Positions 23,356-31,883 of a stretch of DNA of 64,000 bases are shown in pieces (position 1 is the first letter of the stretch; every line of letters begins with the position of its first letter). Source of the DNA: Novosphingobium naphthalenivorans NBRC 102051. Its GTDB lineage: Bacteria > Pseudomonadota > Alphaproteobacteria > Sphingomonadales > Sphingomonadaceae. Made by a program: the position numbers and the translations under genes. The DNA lies in assembly GCF_001590985.1 (NCBI RefSeq), contig NZ_BCTX01000004.1, positions 1-64,000 on the forward strand. The letters are read 5' to 3'. The notes under the pieces were generated by a model. The model was given only the letters and a program-made list of their open reading frames with translations, made no database searches and had not been told where the DNA came from.

Positions 23356-24789
23356 ATGGAAGAGGATCAGGAAGCCGTAAATCTGGCGGCCGACTGGGCA
23401 GATATCAGCCAGGGCCTGCGCAAGGACCTGGGCCATCAGGTCCACAGCCAGTGGATCAAGCCGATTCAGCCGGGCAATTACTGCAACGAAACCGGTACGC
23501 TGGACCTTTACCTGCCGACCGAGTTCTCGGCGAACTGGGTGAACGATCGCTTCGCCGACCGTCTTTCGCTCGCGTGGAAGATCGCCCGGCCCGACGTGCG
23601 CCACGTGCGCATCCTCGTCCATCCCGGCCGCCGCCAGCTGCCCGAACTGCGCCTGGGCAGCGGTGGCCGCCCGGGGAGCGCACCGGCCAACGATTCGGCG
23701 CATGGCACCGCCGACCCGCTTTCGGCTGCGCTGGCAGGCGAATCGTTCACCGCGCTCGGCCAGGGCCCGGCCAGCATCGACGCCTCGCAGACGTTCACCT
23801 CGTTCGTGACCGGCACCGCCAATGTGCTGGCGTTCAACGCCGCACAGCGCATGGCCGCCAACGAGAAGCCGCAGTTCTCGCCGCTCTACCTCAAGGCAGC
23901 GACCGGTCAGGGCAAGACGCACCTGCTGCACGCGATTGGCCACGCCTATCTGGCAAACCACCCGCACGCGCGCATTTTCTACTGCTCGGCCGAGCGCTTC
24001 ATGGTCGAATTCGTTCAGGCGCTGCGCCAGAACCAGATGATCGAATTCAAGGCCCGCCTGCGCGGTTTCGACCTGCTGCTGGTGGACGATATCCAGTTCA
24101 TCATCGGCAAGGCATCGGCGCAGGAAGAGCTGCTCTACACGATCGATGCGCTGCTGGCCGAAGGTAAGCGGCTGGTCTTCGCCGCCGACCGTGCGCCGCA
24201 GGCGCTCGACGGCGTCGAGCCGCGCCTGCTCAGTCGCCTGTCGATGGGGCTTGTCGCGGACATCATGCCCGCCGACATCGAACTGCGCCGCTCGATCCTC
24301 GAAAACCGCCTGCAGCGCTTCGCCTCGATCGACGTGCCGGCCGACGTGATCGAGTTCCTCGCCCGCACCATCAACCGCAATGTGCGCGAGCTGGTGGGCG
24401 GCCTCAACAAGCTGATCGCTTATGCCCAGCTCACCGGCCAGCAGGTCTCGCTGCAACTCGCCGAAGAACAGCTGACCGATATCCTGTCGGCCAACCGCCG
24501 CCGGATCACGATCGACGAGATCCAGCGCACGGTCTGCCAGTTCTACCGCATCGACCGTACCGAGATGAGCTCCAAGCGCCGCGCCCGCGCGGTCGTGCGC
24601 CCGCGTCAGGTGGCGATGTACCTCGCCAAGGTCCTGACGCCGCGATCCTATCCGGAAATCGGCCGCAAGTTCGGCGGGCGCGATCACTCCACCGTGATTC
24701 ACGCGGTGCGCCTGATCGAGGAACTGCGCACGCGCGATGCCGATATGGACGGCGACGTCCGCTCGCTGCTGCGCCAGCTCGAAAGCTGA
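23356..24789 (+). CDS. dnaA: Chromosomal replication initiator DnaA
   Basis: Replication initiator, an AAA+ ATPase that binds DnaA boxes and opens the origin; 477 residues from ATG 23356. Domain I holds QVHSQWIKPI and a short variable linker follows. The AAA+ core has Walker A TGQGKTHLL, Walker B LLLVDDIQF and the arginine-finger region PRLLSRLSMGL. Domain IV ends with the DNA-binding signature GRDHSTVIHAVR. The start MEEDQEAVNL is chosen because it directly precedes domain I; the open frame runs 153 bases further upstream. A strong terminator follows. dnaA is often near but not always at the replication origin in alphaproteobacteria. Confidence 0.96.
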   Translation: MEEDQEAVNLAADWADISQGLRKDLGHQVHSQWIKPIQPGNYCNETGTLDLYLPTEFSANWVNDRFADRLSLAWKIARPDVRHVRILVHPGRRQLPELRLGSGGRPGSAPANDSAHGTADPLSAALAGESFTALGQGPASIDASQTFTSFVTGTANVLAFNAAQRMAANEKPQFSPLYLKAATGQGKTHLLHAIGHAYLANHPHARIFYCSAERFMVEFVQALRQNQMIEFKARLRGFDLLLVDDIQFIIGKASAQEELLYTIDALLAEGKRLVFAADRAPQALDGVEPRLLSRLSMGLVADIMPADIELRRSILENRLQRFASIDVPADVIEFLARTINRNVRELVGGLNKLIAYAQLTGQQVSLQLAEEQLTDILSANRRRITIDEIQRTVCQFYRIDRTEMSSKRRARAVVRPRQVAMYLAKVLTPRSYPEIGRKFGGRDHSTVIHAVRLIEELRTRDADMDGDVRSLLRQLES

Positions 24790-24830
24790 TTTCATCCCCC
24801 GGTCCTGCCGGGATAGCCCACAGGGTTCTC

Positions 24831-24875
24831 AACAGGGTCTGCAAGGCGCCATCCGCTTTGCAGACCCTGTTCTTT
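24831..24875 (+). terminator. Intrinsic terminator after dnaA
   Basis: AACAGGGTCTGCAA (24831-24844) pairs perfectly with TTGCAGACCCTGTT (24858-24871), followed by CTTTTGC. It lies about 40 bases after the dnaA stop. Confidence 0.88.
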
Positions 24876-25077
24876 TGCAGCAGCGGCAAGTGTAAACAGC
24901 CCAAGCAAGACCCGTCTGAAAAGTAAAACTACCATTTCTGGAAATACAATCGATTTCCATTCACGCCCTTACCCCCTCTTCCAAATTTTAACGCTTTGAT
25001 AAGCGCCTTCTCATACTATCTTTAGATAGATATGCGAGCGAATCGCAGACAGAGACAACTGGAAGAGGCACCCCCCG

Positions 25078-25929
25078 ATGCGCTTCTACAAAGCCACAGT
25101 CTTTCTGTGTCCAAACCACTACGAGCGAAGAATTCTGCTGATCTGCGGCAGCGTGACCCTTGTTCCGTCAATAGCTTGCGCCGTTCTGCAAGCCGCGAGC
25201 GGAAAGTGGGACATCCCTGTGCTGGCAACCGTGCTGGCCGCCAGCGTGATCGGCGGCGGGCTCGGGATCTGGGCGATCCAGGCCTTGCTGGCACCACTTG
25301 CCCAGGCCGCTGCCATTCTGGAGACCATTCAGACCGGCGAGCCTGTCGAACAGATCCCCGAAGGCGGAGACGACCTCGTGGGCCGGCTGCTGCGCGGCGT
25401 CGCGACGGCCGCCAACGAGTCGGCCGCGCGTATCAGGCGCCTGGTCGATGCCGCCGAGCGCGATCCGCTCACCGGCATTCGCAGTCGGCGCGGGTTCGAC
25501 GATTCCGCCCGGGAAGTCCTGCTCGGCCAGCATACCGCCGTCCTCGCCCTGGTCGCCGTTGATCACTTCGCCCTGATCAATGAGCAGTTCGGCCGGGAAG
25601 CCGGAGACGAAGTGCTGAGAGCCGTGGGCTGGCACCTCGAAAGCGAACTGCGCCGCACCGATATCACGGCCCGCTGGAGCGGCGAGAAATTTGCCGTACT
25701 GCTGCCCGACACCCTGCTCGACGAAGCGCGCCTGATCATGGAACGCCTGCGCGCCTCAATCGCGCTGGACCAGAGCCTGGCCAATCAGGGCTGGCCGGTC
25801 ACGTTCTCCTGCGGTCTTGCGCCGATCCGGGACTATGCCCAGTTCGACGAGGCCTGCAGCCGGGCCGATGCTGCACTCGACGATGCGAGGAACGGCGGCC
25901 GCAACCGGATCCACGCCGCCACCGACTGA
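25078..25929 (+). CDS. Membrane protein with degenerate GGDEF domain
   Basis: Protein of 283 residues with two membrane helices near the N-terminus (about 20-39 and 50-72), a HAMP-like linker, then a GGDEF-type domain (about 125-280). The signature is altered: SGEKF replaces GGDEF/GGEEF, so diguanylate cyclase activity is doubtful. The position five residues before it still reads RRTD, which fits the RxxD site that binds c-di-GMP, so it may be a c-di-GMP receptor (inference). The fold core is otherwise kept (DPLTGIRSRRGFD, AVDHFALINEQFG). The upstream DNA is AT-rich. It stands between dnaA and a DUF983 gene, with no evident operon partner. Confidence 0.82.
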   Translation: MRFYKATVFLCPNHYERRILLICGSVTLVPSIACAVLQAASGKWDIPVLATVLAASVIGGGLGIWAIQALLAPLAQAAAILETIQTGEPVEQIPEGGDDLVGRLLRGVATAANESAARIRRLVDAAERDPLTGIRSRRGFDDSAREVLLGQHTAVLALVAVDHFALINEQFGREAGDEVLRAVGWHLESELRRTDITARWSGEKFAVLLPDTLLDEARLIMERLRASIALDQSLANQGWPVTFSCGLAPIRDYAQFDEACSRADAALDDARNGGRNRIHAATD

Positions 25930-26054
25930 TCCCACGCCTTGCCCCGGACCGGCCGGCTCCGCACACACTGCGCGGCCGGCCGGTTTCGTTTGTGCCGGAG
26001 CCGGCCGGCCATTTCCCGCTTCACCGCCCGGGTTGCTTGCTGTAGGCCCGCTCC

Positions 26055-26453
26055 ATGATTCCAGCCACTTTCGTCCAGGCCGCGACCCGCGGCATCCGCG
26101 GCAAGTGCCCCCGCTGCGGCGAGGGCCGCCTGTTCCGCAAATGGCTGAAGCCGCGCGACCATTGCCCGGTCTGCACGCTCGATCTCACACCGCAGCGCGC
26201 AGACGATTTTCCGGCCTATATCGCGATCCTTGTGACCGGCCACCTGATGGCGCCGCTGATCATCATGCTCTCGCTCGATTTCGAGCTGGGTCCGCTGGCC
26301 ATGGTCTCGATCCTGGTGCCGCTGGCGCTGGTGATGATGCTGGGAATGCTGCAACCCGCCAAGGGTGCGGTCATCGCAGCGCAGTGGTGGTTTGGACTGC
26401 ACGGCTTCGTCAAGGAACGCCTGCCCGACGACAAGCCCTCGGACGCAGCATGA
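26055..26453 (+). CDS. DUF983 family membrane protein
   Basis: Protein of 132 residues of the DUF983 family. It starts with a zinc-ribbon-like pair CPRCGEG and CPVCTLDL, followed by two hydrophobic helices (about residues 55-75 and 78-98) and the conserved WWFGLHGF. It is common in alphaproteobacteria; its role is unknown, though some members lie near cytochrome oxidase genes. Its stop overlaps the moeB start by ATGA, so the two are co-translated. Confidence 0.85.
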   Translation: MIPATFVQAATRGIRGKCPRCGEGRLFRKWLKPRDHCPVCTLDLTPQRADDFPAYIAILVTGHLMAPLIIMLSLDFELGPLAMVSILVPLALVMMLGMLQPAKGAVIAAQWWFGLHGFVKERLPDDKPSDAA

Positions 26454-27220
26454 GCCTTGGCCCCGACCGGCTGGCCCGTTTCGCCCGCCATATCGTCCTG
26501 CCCGAAGTGGGGGGAACCGGACAAGTGGCACTGGCCGGCGCGCACGTGGTGCTTGTCGGCTGCGGCGGGATCGGCAGTCCTGCCCTTCAATATCTCGCCG
26601 CAGCCGGCATAGGGCGGCTGACGCTGGTCGACGATGACGCCATCGACGTCAGCAACCTCCAGCGCCAGACGATTTACACGCCGTCTGATCTCGGCAAGCC
26701 CAAGGCGGAAGTGGCGGCCGAGTGGGTGCGGCGTTTTGATCTTGGCCTCAAGGTCGATTCAGTCGTCGCGCGGGTGGGGGGTGACAACGCTGATCAGGTC
26801 CTCTCCGGCGCGCATCTCGTATTGGACGGTTGTGACAACTTCGCGACTCGGCTGGCTGTGTCAGATTCCTGTGTCAAACAGGCAATCCCGCTCACCAGCG
26901 CCGCCGTCGGCCGGTTCCAGGGCCAGGTCGCAAACTTCGCCGGACACCTGCCGGATCAGCCCTGCTACCGCTGTTTCGTGGGCGATGCCTTCGATGCGCA
27001 GGACTGCGACACGTGCGCGGCCGATGGCGTGCTGGGGGCCATGGTGGGCATGGTCGGCACGTTCGCGGCGATGCAGGCGATTCGGGTGCTGCTGGCCGGC
27101 CATGCCGCTTTCGGCGATCCCCAGTTCGGCACGCTGCACCTGATCGACGGCATGGCCCCTTCCATGCGCCCGCTGCGAATCGCCAAGGATCCGGCCTGCA
27201 AGGGATGCGGAGCGCATTGA
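26450..27220 (+). CDS. moeB: MoeB/ThiF-type adenylyltransferase
   Basis: E1-like enzyme of 256 residues that adenylates the C-terminus of a small sulfur carrier, MoaD in molybdopterin synthesis or ThiS in thiamine synthesis. Seen: the ATP-binding VGCGGIGSP, DDDAIDVSNLQRQ, and zinc ligands CYRC and CKGC. The length (without a rhodanese domain) fits MoeB/HesA. It overlaps the DUF983 gene by ATGA. Molybdopterin work would suit the molybdenum formate dehydrogenase encoded about 5 kb upstream, but the ThiF function cannot be excluded. Confidence 0.88.
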   Translation: MSLGPDRLARFARHIVLPEVGGTGQVALAGAHVVLVGCGGIGSPALQYLAAAGIGRLTLVDDDAIDVSNLQRQTIYTPSDLGKPKAEVAAEWVRRFDLGLKVDSVVARVGGDNADQVLSGAHLVLDGCDNFATRLAVSDSCVKQAIPLTSAAVGRFQGQVANFAGHLPDQPCYRCFVGDAFDAQDCDTCAADGVLGAMVGMVGTFAAMQAIRVLLAGHAAFGDPQFGTLHLIDGMAPSMRPLRIAKDPACKGCGAH

Positions 27221-27230
27221 GCGCCTGCCG

Positions 27231-27950
27231 TCAGGCTCCCAGCATCTCCTCGACCCACGCCGGCACCACTTCGGTCGCCGGACCATGGCGCGCCTCGTCG
27301 AACCAGGCCGTGCCCTGTGACGGCTCCAGATTGAGTTCGAGGGTCTCCGCCCCCAGATCGCGCGCATTGCGCACGAACCCGGCGGCGGGATAGACTACGC
27401 CGGACGTGCCGATCGAGACGAACAGGTCGGCCTCGCGCAATGCCTCGAAAATCTCGTCCATGCGGTAGGGGATCTCGCCGAACCAGACGATGTCCGGGCG
27501 CAGCGCCGCGCTGCCGCATGACGGGCAGGCCGAGCGCGTGATCAGGGGGCCGGCCCAACGCGAGCGCGTATCGCAGGCCGTGCACCAGGCATTGAGATGC
27601 TCGCCGTGCATGTGGATGAGATCGGGCGCCGCCACGCCCAGCGCCGCCGCCGCGCGGTCGTGCAAATCGTCGACGTTCTGCGTCACCAGCGTCACCCGCC
27701 CCGGCCACTGCGCCTGCAGCTTCGCCAGGGCCAGATGCGCCGCATTGGGCTGCTTGGTCTGGATCGCCGCGCGCCGCATATCGTAAAAGCGCAGGACCAG
27801 ATCGGGATCGCGCGCGAAGGCCTCAGGCGTCGCCACGTCCTCCACCCGGTGCTGCTCCCACAGCCCGCCCGAATCGCGGAACGTGTCGATGCCGCTTTCC
27901 GCCGAAACGCCGGCGCCGGTGAGGATCACGATATTGCGGATAGTGCCCAT
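27231..27950 (-). CDS. cobB: NAD-dependent protein deacylase (sirtuin)
   Basis: Sirtuin of 239 residues that removes acyl groups from lysines using NAD+. Seen: GAGVSAESGIDTFR, TQNVDDLHDRA, the catalytic His in MHGEHLNAWC and zinc cysteines CTAC and CPSCG. The segment FYDMRRA provides the Tyr and Arg (YxxR) that favour succinyl or malonyl lysine in class III sirtuins such as E. coli CobB. ATG at 27950 (MGTIRNIVIL) is chosen; the frame is open further upstream but overlaps the divergent dapB. It converges with moeB. Confidence 0.93.
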   Translation of the reverse strand: MGTIRNIVILTGAGVSAESGIDTFRDSGGLWEQHRVEDVATPEAFARDPDLVLRFYDMRRAAIQTKQPNAAHLALAKLQAQWPGRVTLVTQNVDDLHDRAAAALGVAAPDLIHMHGEHLNAWCTACDTRSRWAGPLITRSACPSCGSAALRPDIVWFGEIPYRMDEIFEALREADLFVSIGTSGVVYPAAGFVRNARDLGAETLELNLEPSQGTAWFDEARHGPATEVVPAWVEEMLGA

Positions 27951-28053
27951 GGCGCGACCATACCGTCCAACGCGAGGTTGTCGAAGCGGCTTGTTTGCGC
28001 CATGCGGGCGTGCGGCAGCCTTTCGGCAAGACCCCGGCCAGCGGAGAAGACGA

Positions 28054-28782
28054 ATGAGCAGAATCGGTATCATCGGCAGCGCCGGACGCATGGGGCAAGC
28101 CATCGCGATAGCCCTGGCCGATGCGGGCGAGGATCTTGCAGGCGGCACCGACAAGAACGGTGACGTGGCAGCCATGGCTGCTCAGGCCGATGTGCTGATC
28201 GATTTCTCCAGCCCCGCCGCGCTCGAAGCCAATCTCGAAGCCGCGGCGGCGGCGGGCGTGCCGATCGTCATCGGCACCACCGGCCTGGAAGAACGCCACC
28301 ACTGGCTGATCGACAGCGCCGCGCAGACGATCCCCGTGCTGCAGACCGGCAATACCTCGCTCGGCGTGACGCTGCTCGCCCATCTCGTGCGCGAAGCCGC
28401 CAGCCGGCTCGGCGAGGACTGGGACATCGAGATCGTCGAAACCCATCACCGCATGAAAGTCGATGCTCCCAGCGGCACCGCCCTGCTGCTGGGCGAGGCA
28501 GCGGCGGACGGGCGCGGCGTCGCCCTGGCGGACAGCGCGGTACGCGGGCGCGACGGCATCACCGGCAAGCGCGAGCCCGGCACGATCGGCTTCGCCGCAC
28601 TGCGTGGCGGTACGGTGGCGGGCGATCACACCGTCCACTTCCTCGGCGACAACGAGCGGCTCTCGTTCGCGCACATGGCCGAGAACCGCGGCATCTTCGC
28701 CAAGGGCGCAGTCAAGGCCGCGCAGTGGCTGGTGGGCCAGAAACCGGGACGCTACACCATGCCCGAGGTGCTGGGCCTGTGA
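28054..28782 (+). CDS. dapB: 4-hydroxy-tetrahydrodipicolinate reductase
   Basis: Lysine/diaminopimelate pathway reductase of 242 residues. It starts with the NAD(P)-binding GSAGRMGQAI, has the family signature ETHHRMKVDAPSGTA with the catalytic His pair and Lys, and ends with a short substrate domain (NRGIFAKGAVKAAQWL). Start at ATG 28054 behind GGAGAAGA. Its stop overlaps the next gene by GTGA. dapE of the same pathway is about 3 kb downstream on the other strand. Confidence 0.95.
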   Translation: MSRIGIIGSAGRMGQAIAIALADAGEDLAGGTDKNGDVAAMAAQADVLIDFSSPAALEANLEAAAAAGVPIVIGTTGLEERHHWLIDSAAQTIPVLQTGNTSLGVTLLAHLVREAASRLGEDWDIEIVETHHRMKVDAPSGTALLLGEAAADGRGVALADSAVRGRDGITGKREPGTIGFAALRGGTVAGDHTVHFLGDNERLSFAHMAENRGIFAKGAVKAAQWLVGQKPGRYTMPEVLGL

Positions 28783-29303
28783 GCCCCCATCCGGCTCTCG
28801 CGGCCTGCCGCTGGCGCGAACCGGGCGGTGCCACCGCCGCCGAGCGCATCATCGCCTTCCTCGACGGCATCGGCATTGCCGTGGAACCGGAGCCGCCCCA
28901 CGAGGCCATCGTACTTCCCGGCCTTGGCGTATGCGGCACGGCGATCCGGGTCGATCCCGAAACCCCGGTCTGGCCCGGTGATCTCCTGCACGAGGCCGGG
29001 CACATCGCCGTTGCCGAACCCGCCCGCCGCGCCGCGCTGGTCGAAGTCGGCGACGATCAGGGTGAGGAAATAGCCGCGATCGCCTGGTCCGTCGCCGCGG
29101 CAAAAGCGTGCGAAGTCGGGCTCGACGTGGTGTTCCACTCCGGCGGTTATCGCGGCGGCGGCGAAGCGCTGAACACCGCCTTTGCCGCGGATAACGGCGG
29201 CCCCGGCGTGCCCCTGCTCGCCTGGTACGGCATGACGCGCAGCATGGGCGTCGGGCCCGAGAGCGCCCCCGCCTACCCCGAAATGGCACGGTGGCTGCGG
29301 TGA
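28779..29303 (+). CDS. Hypothetical protein with HEAGH motif
   Basis: Protein of 174 residues not assigned to a named family. The start GTG at 28779 overlaps the dapB stop. It has no signal peptide or membrane segment. The motif LLHEAGHIA near the middle has the HExxH form of zinc metallopeptidases, with acidic residues following (EVGDDQGEEIAA), but no third ligand can be assigned with confidence. The rest is Gly/Ala-rich. It sits between dapB and nth with overlapping codons on both sides, so it is expressed as part of that set; its function is unknown. Confidence 0.75.
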   Translation: MSPHPALAACRWREPGGATAAERIIAFLDGIGIAVEPEPPHEAIVLPGLGVCGTAIRVDPETPVWPGDLLHEAGHIAVAEPARRAALVEVGDDQGEEIAAIAWSVAAAKACEVGLDVVFHSGGYRGGGEALNTAFAADNGGPGVPLLAWYGMTRSMGVGPESAPAYPEMARWLR

Positions 29304-29959
29304 AGAAGGACCAGATCTTCGAGTTCTTCCGCCGTCTCGCCGAACTCAACCCCTCGCCCGAGACCGAGCTGGAGTTCGGCAACACTTACCAGTTGCTGGT
29401 TGCCGTGGTGCTTTCCGCGCAAGCGACCGACGTCGGCGTCAACAAGGCGACGCGCGCGCTGTTTCGCGAGGTGAAGACGCCGCAGCAGATGCTGGATCTC
29501 GGCGAAGAGGGTCTCAAGCAGCACATCAAGACCATCGGCCTGTTCAATTCCAAGGCCAAGAACGTCATCGGCCTCTCGCAGATCCTCGTCGAACGCTATG
29601 GCGGCGAAGTGCCGGAGGACCGCGACGCCCTGGTCGAGCTGCCCGGCGTGGGGCGCAAGACCGCCAACGTGGTGATGAACTGCGCCTTCGGGGCCGAGAC
29701 TTTCGCTGTCGACACCCACATCTTCCGCGTCGGCAACCGCACCGGCCTGGCCAAGGGCAAGACCCCGCTGGCAGTCGAAAAGCAGCTGGAAAAGAAAGTG
29801 CCCGGCCCCTTCCGCGTCGGCGCGCACCACTGGCTGATTCTGCACGGGCGCTACATCTGCAAGGCCCGCACGCCCGAGTGCTGGCGCTGCCCGGTCGTTG
29901 ACTTGTGCGCCTACAAGCCCAAGATCATGGAGAAGGGAGCCGGCAGGAAGGCTTCCTGA
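29300..29959 (+). CDS. nth: Endonuclease III
   Basis: Base-excision repair glycosylase/AP lyase of 219 residues acting on oxidised pyrimidines. Seen: the helix-hairpin-helix LPGVGRKTANVV with catalytic Lys, catalytic Asp in VDTHIFRVGNR, and the [4Fe-4S] cluster C-x6-C-x2-C-x5-C (CKARTPECWRCPVVDLC). GTG at 29300 overlaps the preceding stop and gives MKKDQIFEFF; GTG at 29291 is an alternative. A small lipoprotein gene follows 12 bases later and is probably co-transcribed. Confidence 0.94.
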   Translation: MKKDQIFEFFRRLAELNPSPETELEFGNTYQLLVAVVLSAQATDVGVNKATRALFREVKTPQQMLDLGEEGLKQHIKTIGLFNSKAKNVIGLSQILVERYGGEVPEDRDALVELPGVGRKTANVVMNCAFGAETFAVDTHIFRVGNRTGLAKGKTPLAVEKQLEKKVPGPFRVGAHHWLILHGRYICKARTPECWRCPVVDLCAYKPKIMEKGAGRKAS

Positions 29960-29971
29960 GAGGAGGATCTC

Positions 29972-30361
29972 ATGAAAGCTGCTCTGCCGATGCTCGTGCT
30001 TGCTCCGCTGGCGCTGGCGGCCTGCACCCAGGGCGAACCGCGCAAGATGCCCCCGCCCAGCCCCGCCGCCGAAGCGGTCGGCCCGGCGCTGAACTGCCTG
30101 TCGGTCACGCAGCTATCCAGCAGCAAGATCCGCGACGACCAGACCATCGACTTCTTCGGCGCCGGCGGCAGGGTCTGGCGCGTGACGCTGCCCAACCGGT
30201 GCAGCGGACTGAAGGCCGCCGACAGCTTCACCTACGAGACCTCGCTCTCGCAGCTGTGCCGGACCGACATCATCTATCCGCTCAACCGGTACGGCGGCCA
30301 GCTCCAGCGCGGCCCCGGTTGCGGCATGGGTCCGTTCGTGCCGGTCAAGCTTTCGCGGTAA
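29972..30361 (+). CDS. Small lipoprotein (DUF6491-like)
   Basis: Predicted lipoprotein of 129 residues: signal MKAALPML to the lipobox ALAAC, then a small domain with four further cysteines (NCLSV, NRCSGL, QLCRTD, GCGMG) that could form disulfides in the periplasm. It resembles the DUF6491 type common in sphingomonads and xanthomonads; the function is unknown. GAGGAG precedes the ATG. It follows nth and is followed by a repetitive palindromic element. Confidence 0.75.
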   Translation: MKAALPMLVLAPLALAACTQGEPRKMPPPSPAAEAVGPALNCLSVTQLSSSKIRDDQTIDFFGAGGRVWRVTLPNRCSGLKAADSFTYETSLSQLCRTDIIYPLNRYGGQLQRGPGCGMGPFVPVKLSR

Positions 30362-30370
30362 AAAAAATAG

Positions 30371-30482
30371 CCCTCTCCCCTTCAGGGCAGAGGGTTGGGA
30401 GAGGGGAAAGCAAGCCCCTCTCTACTCCCGCTTAGGCGGACAAGCCGCCAAGCATCTCTCCCCTGAGAAGGGGGGAGAGATA
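30371..30482. repeat. Intergenic palindromic repeat element
   Basis: Two stem-loops: CCCTCTCCC (30371-30379) with GGGAGAGGG (30397-30405), and ATCTCTCCCC (30454-30463) with GGGGAGAGAT (30472-30481). The two halves are also rough inverted copies of each other. The pattern CCCTCTCCCCTT is a frequent intergenic repeat in proteobacterial genomes. It lies between two converging genes and could end both transcripts. Confidence 0.7.
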
Positions 30483-30496
30483 GCACAATGCGCCTC

Positions 30497-31816
30497 TCAG
30501 CTCTCGTACTGCTCGGGATCGACATTGAGGCCTGCACGCCCGTGTGAGGACGTGCGGGTGGGGGCATGGGGCGGCTCCGCATCGTCGTCCATCAGCGGCT
30601 GCAACATGCCTTCGCTGCGGGTGATGACCGAAGTCGCCACTGCGTTGCCGATGACGTTGGTCGCCGAACGGCCCATGTCGAGGAAAGTGTCGATACCCAG
30701 TAGCAGCGCGATGCCTTCCACCGGCAGGCCGAACTGGCTCAGCGTCGCGGCGATCACCACCAGGCTGGCGCGCGGCACGCCGGCGATGCCCTTGGAGCTG
30801 ACCATGAGCGTCAGCAGCATCAGGATCTGCGTCTCGATCGGCACGTGGATGCCATAGGCCTGCGCCACGAAGAGTGTCGCGAAGCTCATGTACATCATCG
30901 AGCCGTCGAGGTTGAACGAATAGCCCAGCGGCAGGATGAAGCCCGAAACGCGGCGCGGCACGCCGAAACGGTCGAGCTGTTCGAACAGCTTGGGCAGACC
31001 CGCCTCGGACGATGCGGTCGAGAAGGTCAGCAGCAGCGGCTCGCGGATGTAGCGGATCAGCGTGAAGATGCGCCCGCGCAGGAACACCGCGCCCAGCGAA
31101 AGCAGGATCGTCCAGAGCAGCAGCAGGCCGAAGTAGAACTCGCTCACCAGCACGCCGTAAGTCACGACGATGCCGAGGCCCTTGGTCGCGATCACGCTGG
31201 CCAGCGCGCCGAACACGGCGACCGGGGCGAAGCGCATGACGTAATCGGTGATCTGCAGCATGAGGTGCGACAGCGCCTCGCTGGCCTTGACCACCGGTGC
31301 GCCCTTTTCGCCAATGGCGGTGAGCGCAACACCGGTGAACAGCGAGAACACCAGGATCTGCAGAATGTTGTTGTTCGCCATCGCGTCGAACGCGCTGGTC
31401 GGGAAGATTTCGAGCACGAAGTGGCGGAACGAAAGCTCGCCGGTCGCCAGTTCACCCAGGTCGTCCGCCGTCTCCAGCCCCACACCCACGCCGGGGCGGA
31501 ACAGGTTGACCAGCACCAGACCCAGCGCCAGCGACAGCAGGCTTGCCGAAATGAACCAGCCGAGCGCCTTCGCACCGATCCGCCCGAGCGCGGCGCTGTC
31601 GCCCATCCCGGCAATGCCGGTGACGATGGTCGCGAAGACCAGCGGGGCAATGATCATCTTGATCAGTTTCAGAAAAACATCAGGCAGGAGCTTGAGATAG
31701 TCCGCCCACACTTTGAGCGCCGGATCACCGGCCACATGCGTGATATTGAGCACCCAGCCAACCAGAATGCCGAGCACCATGCCTGCGATAATCAAGAACG
31801 TCAGCCGTTTGGCCAT
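30497..31816 (-). CDS. Dicarboxylate/amino acid:cation symporter
   Basis: Inner-membrane carrier of 439 residues from the DAACS family (GltP/DctA), importing C4-dicarboxylates or glutamate/aspartate with H+ or Na+. Eight membrane helices are expected; the family signatures SSKGIAGVPRASLVV and DTFLDMGRSATNVIGN are present, the latter with the Asp, Arg and Asn used in substrate and ion binding. The C-terminus has a short hydrophilic tail. The substrate cannot be read from the sequence alone. It precedes dapE by only about 70 bases in the antisense direction of reading and may be co-transcribed from dapE. Confidence 0.92.
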   Translation of the reverse strand: MAKRLTFLIIAGMVLGILVGWVLNITHVAGDPALKVWADYLKLLPDVFLKLIKMIIAPLVFATIVTGIAGMGDSAALGRIGAKALGWFISASLLSLALGLVLVNLFRPGVGVGLETADDLGELATGELSFRHFVLEIFPTSAFDAMANNNILQILVFSLFTGVALTAIGEKGAPVVKASEALSHLMLQITDYVMRFAPVAVFGALASVIATKGLGIVVTYGVLVSEFYFGLLLLWTILLSLGAVFLRGRIFTLIRYIREPLLLTFSTASSEAGLPKLFEQLDRFGVPRRVSGFILPLGYSFNLDGSMMYMSFATLFVAQAYGIHVPIETQILMLLTLMVSSKGIAGVPRASLVVIAATLSQFGLPVEGIALLLGIDTFLDMGRSATNVIGNAVATSVITRSEGMLQPLMDDDAEPPHAPTRTSSHGRAGLNVDPEQYES

Positions 31817-31883
31817 GCAACCCCCGGGAAGAAAATCACGAAGAACGTAACAGGCGAACCTGTCGGGTCAATGTCACGGACCG

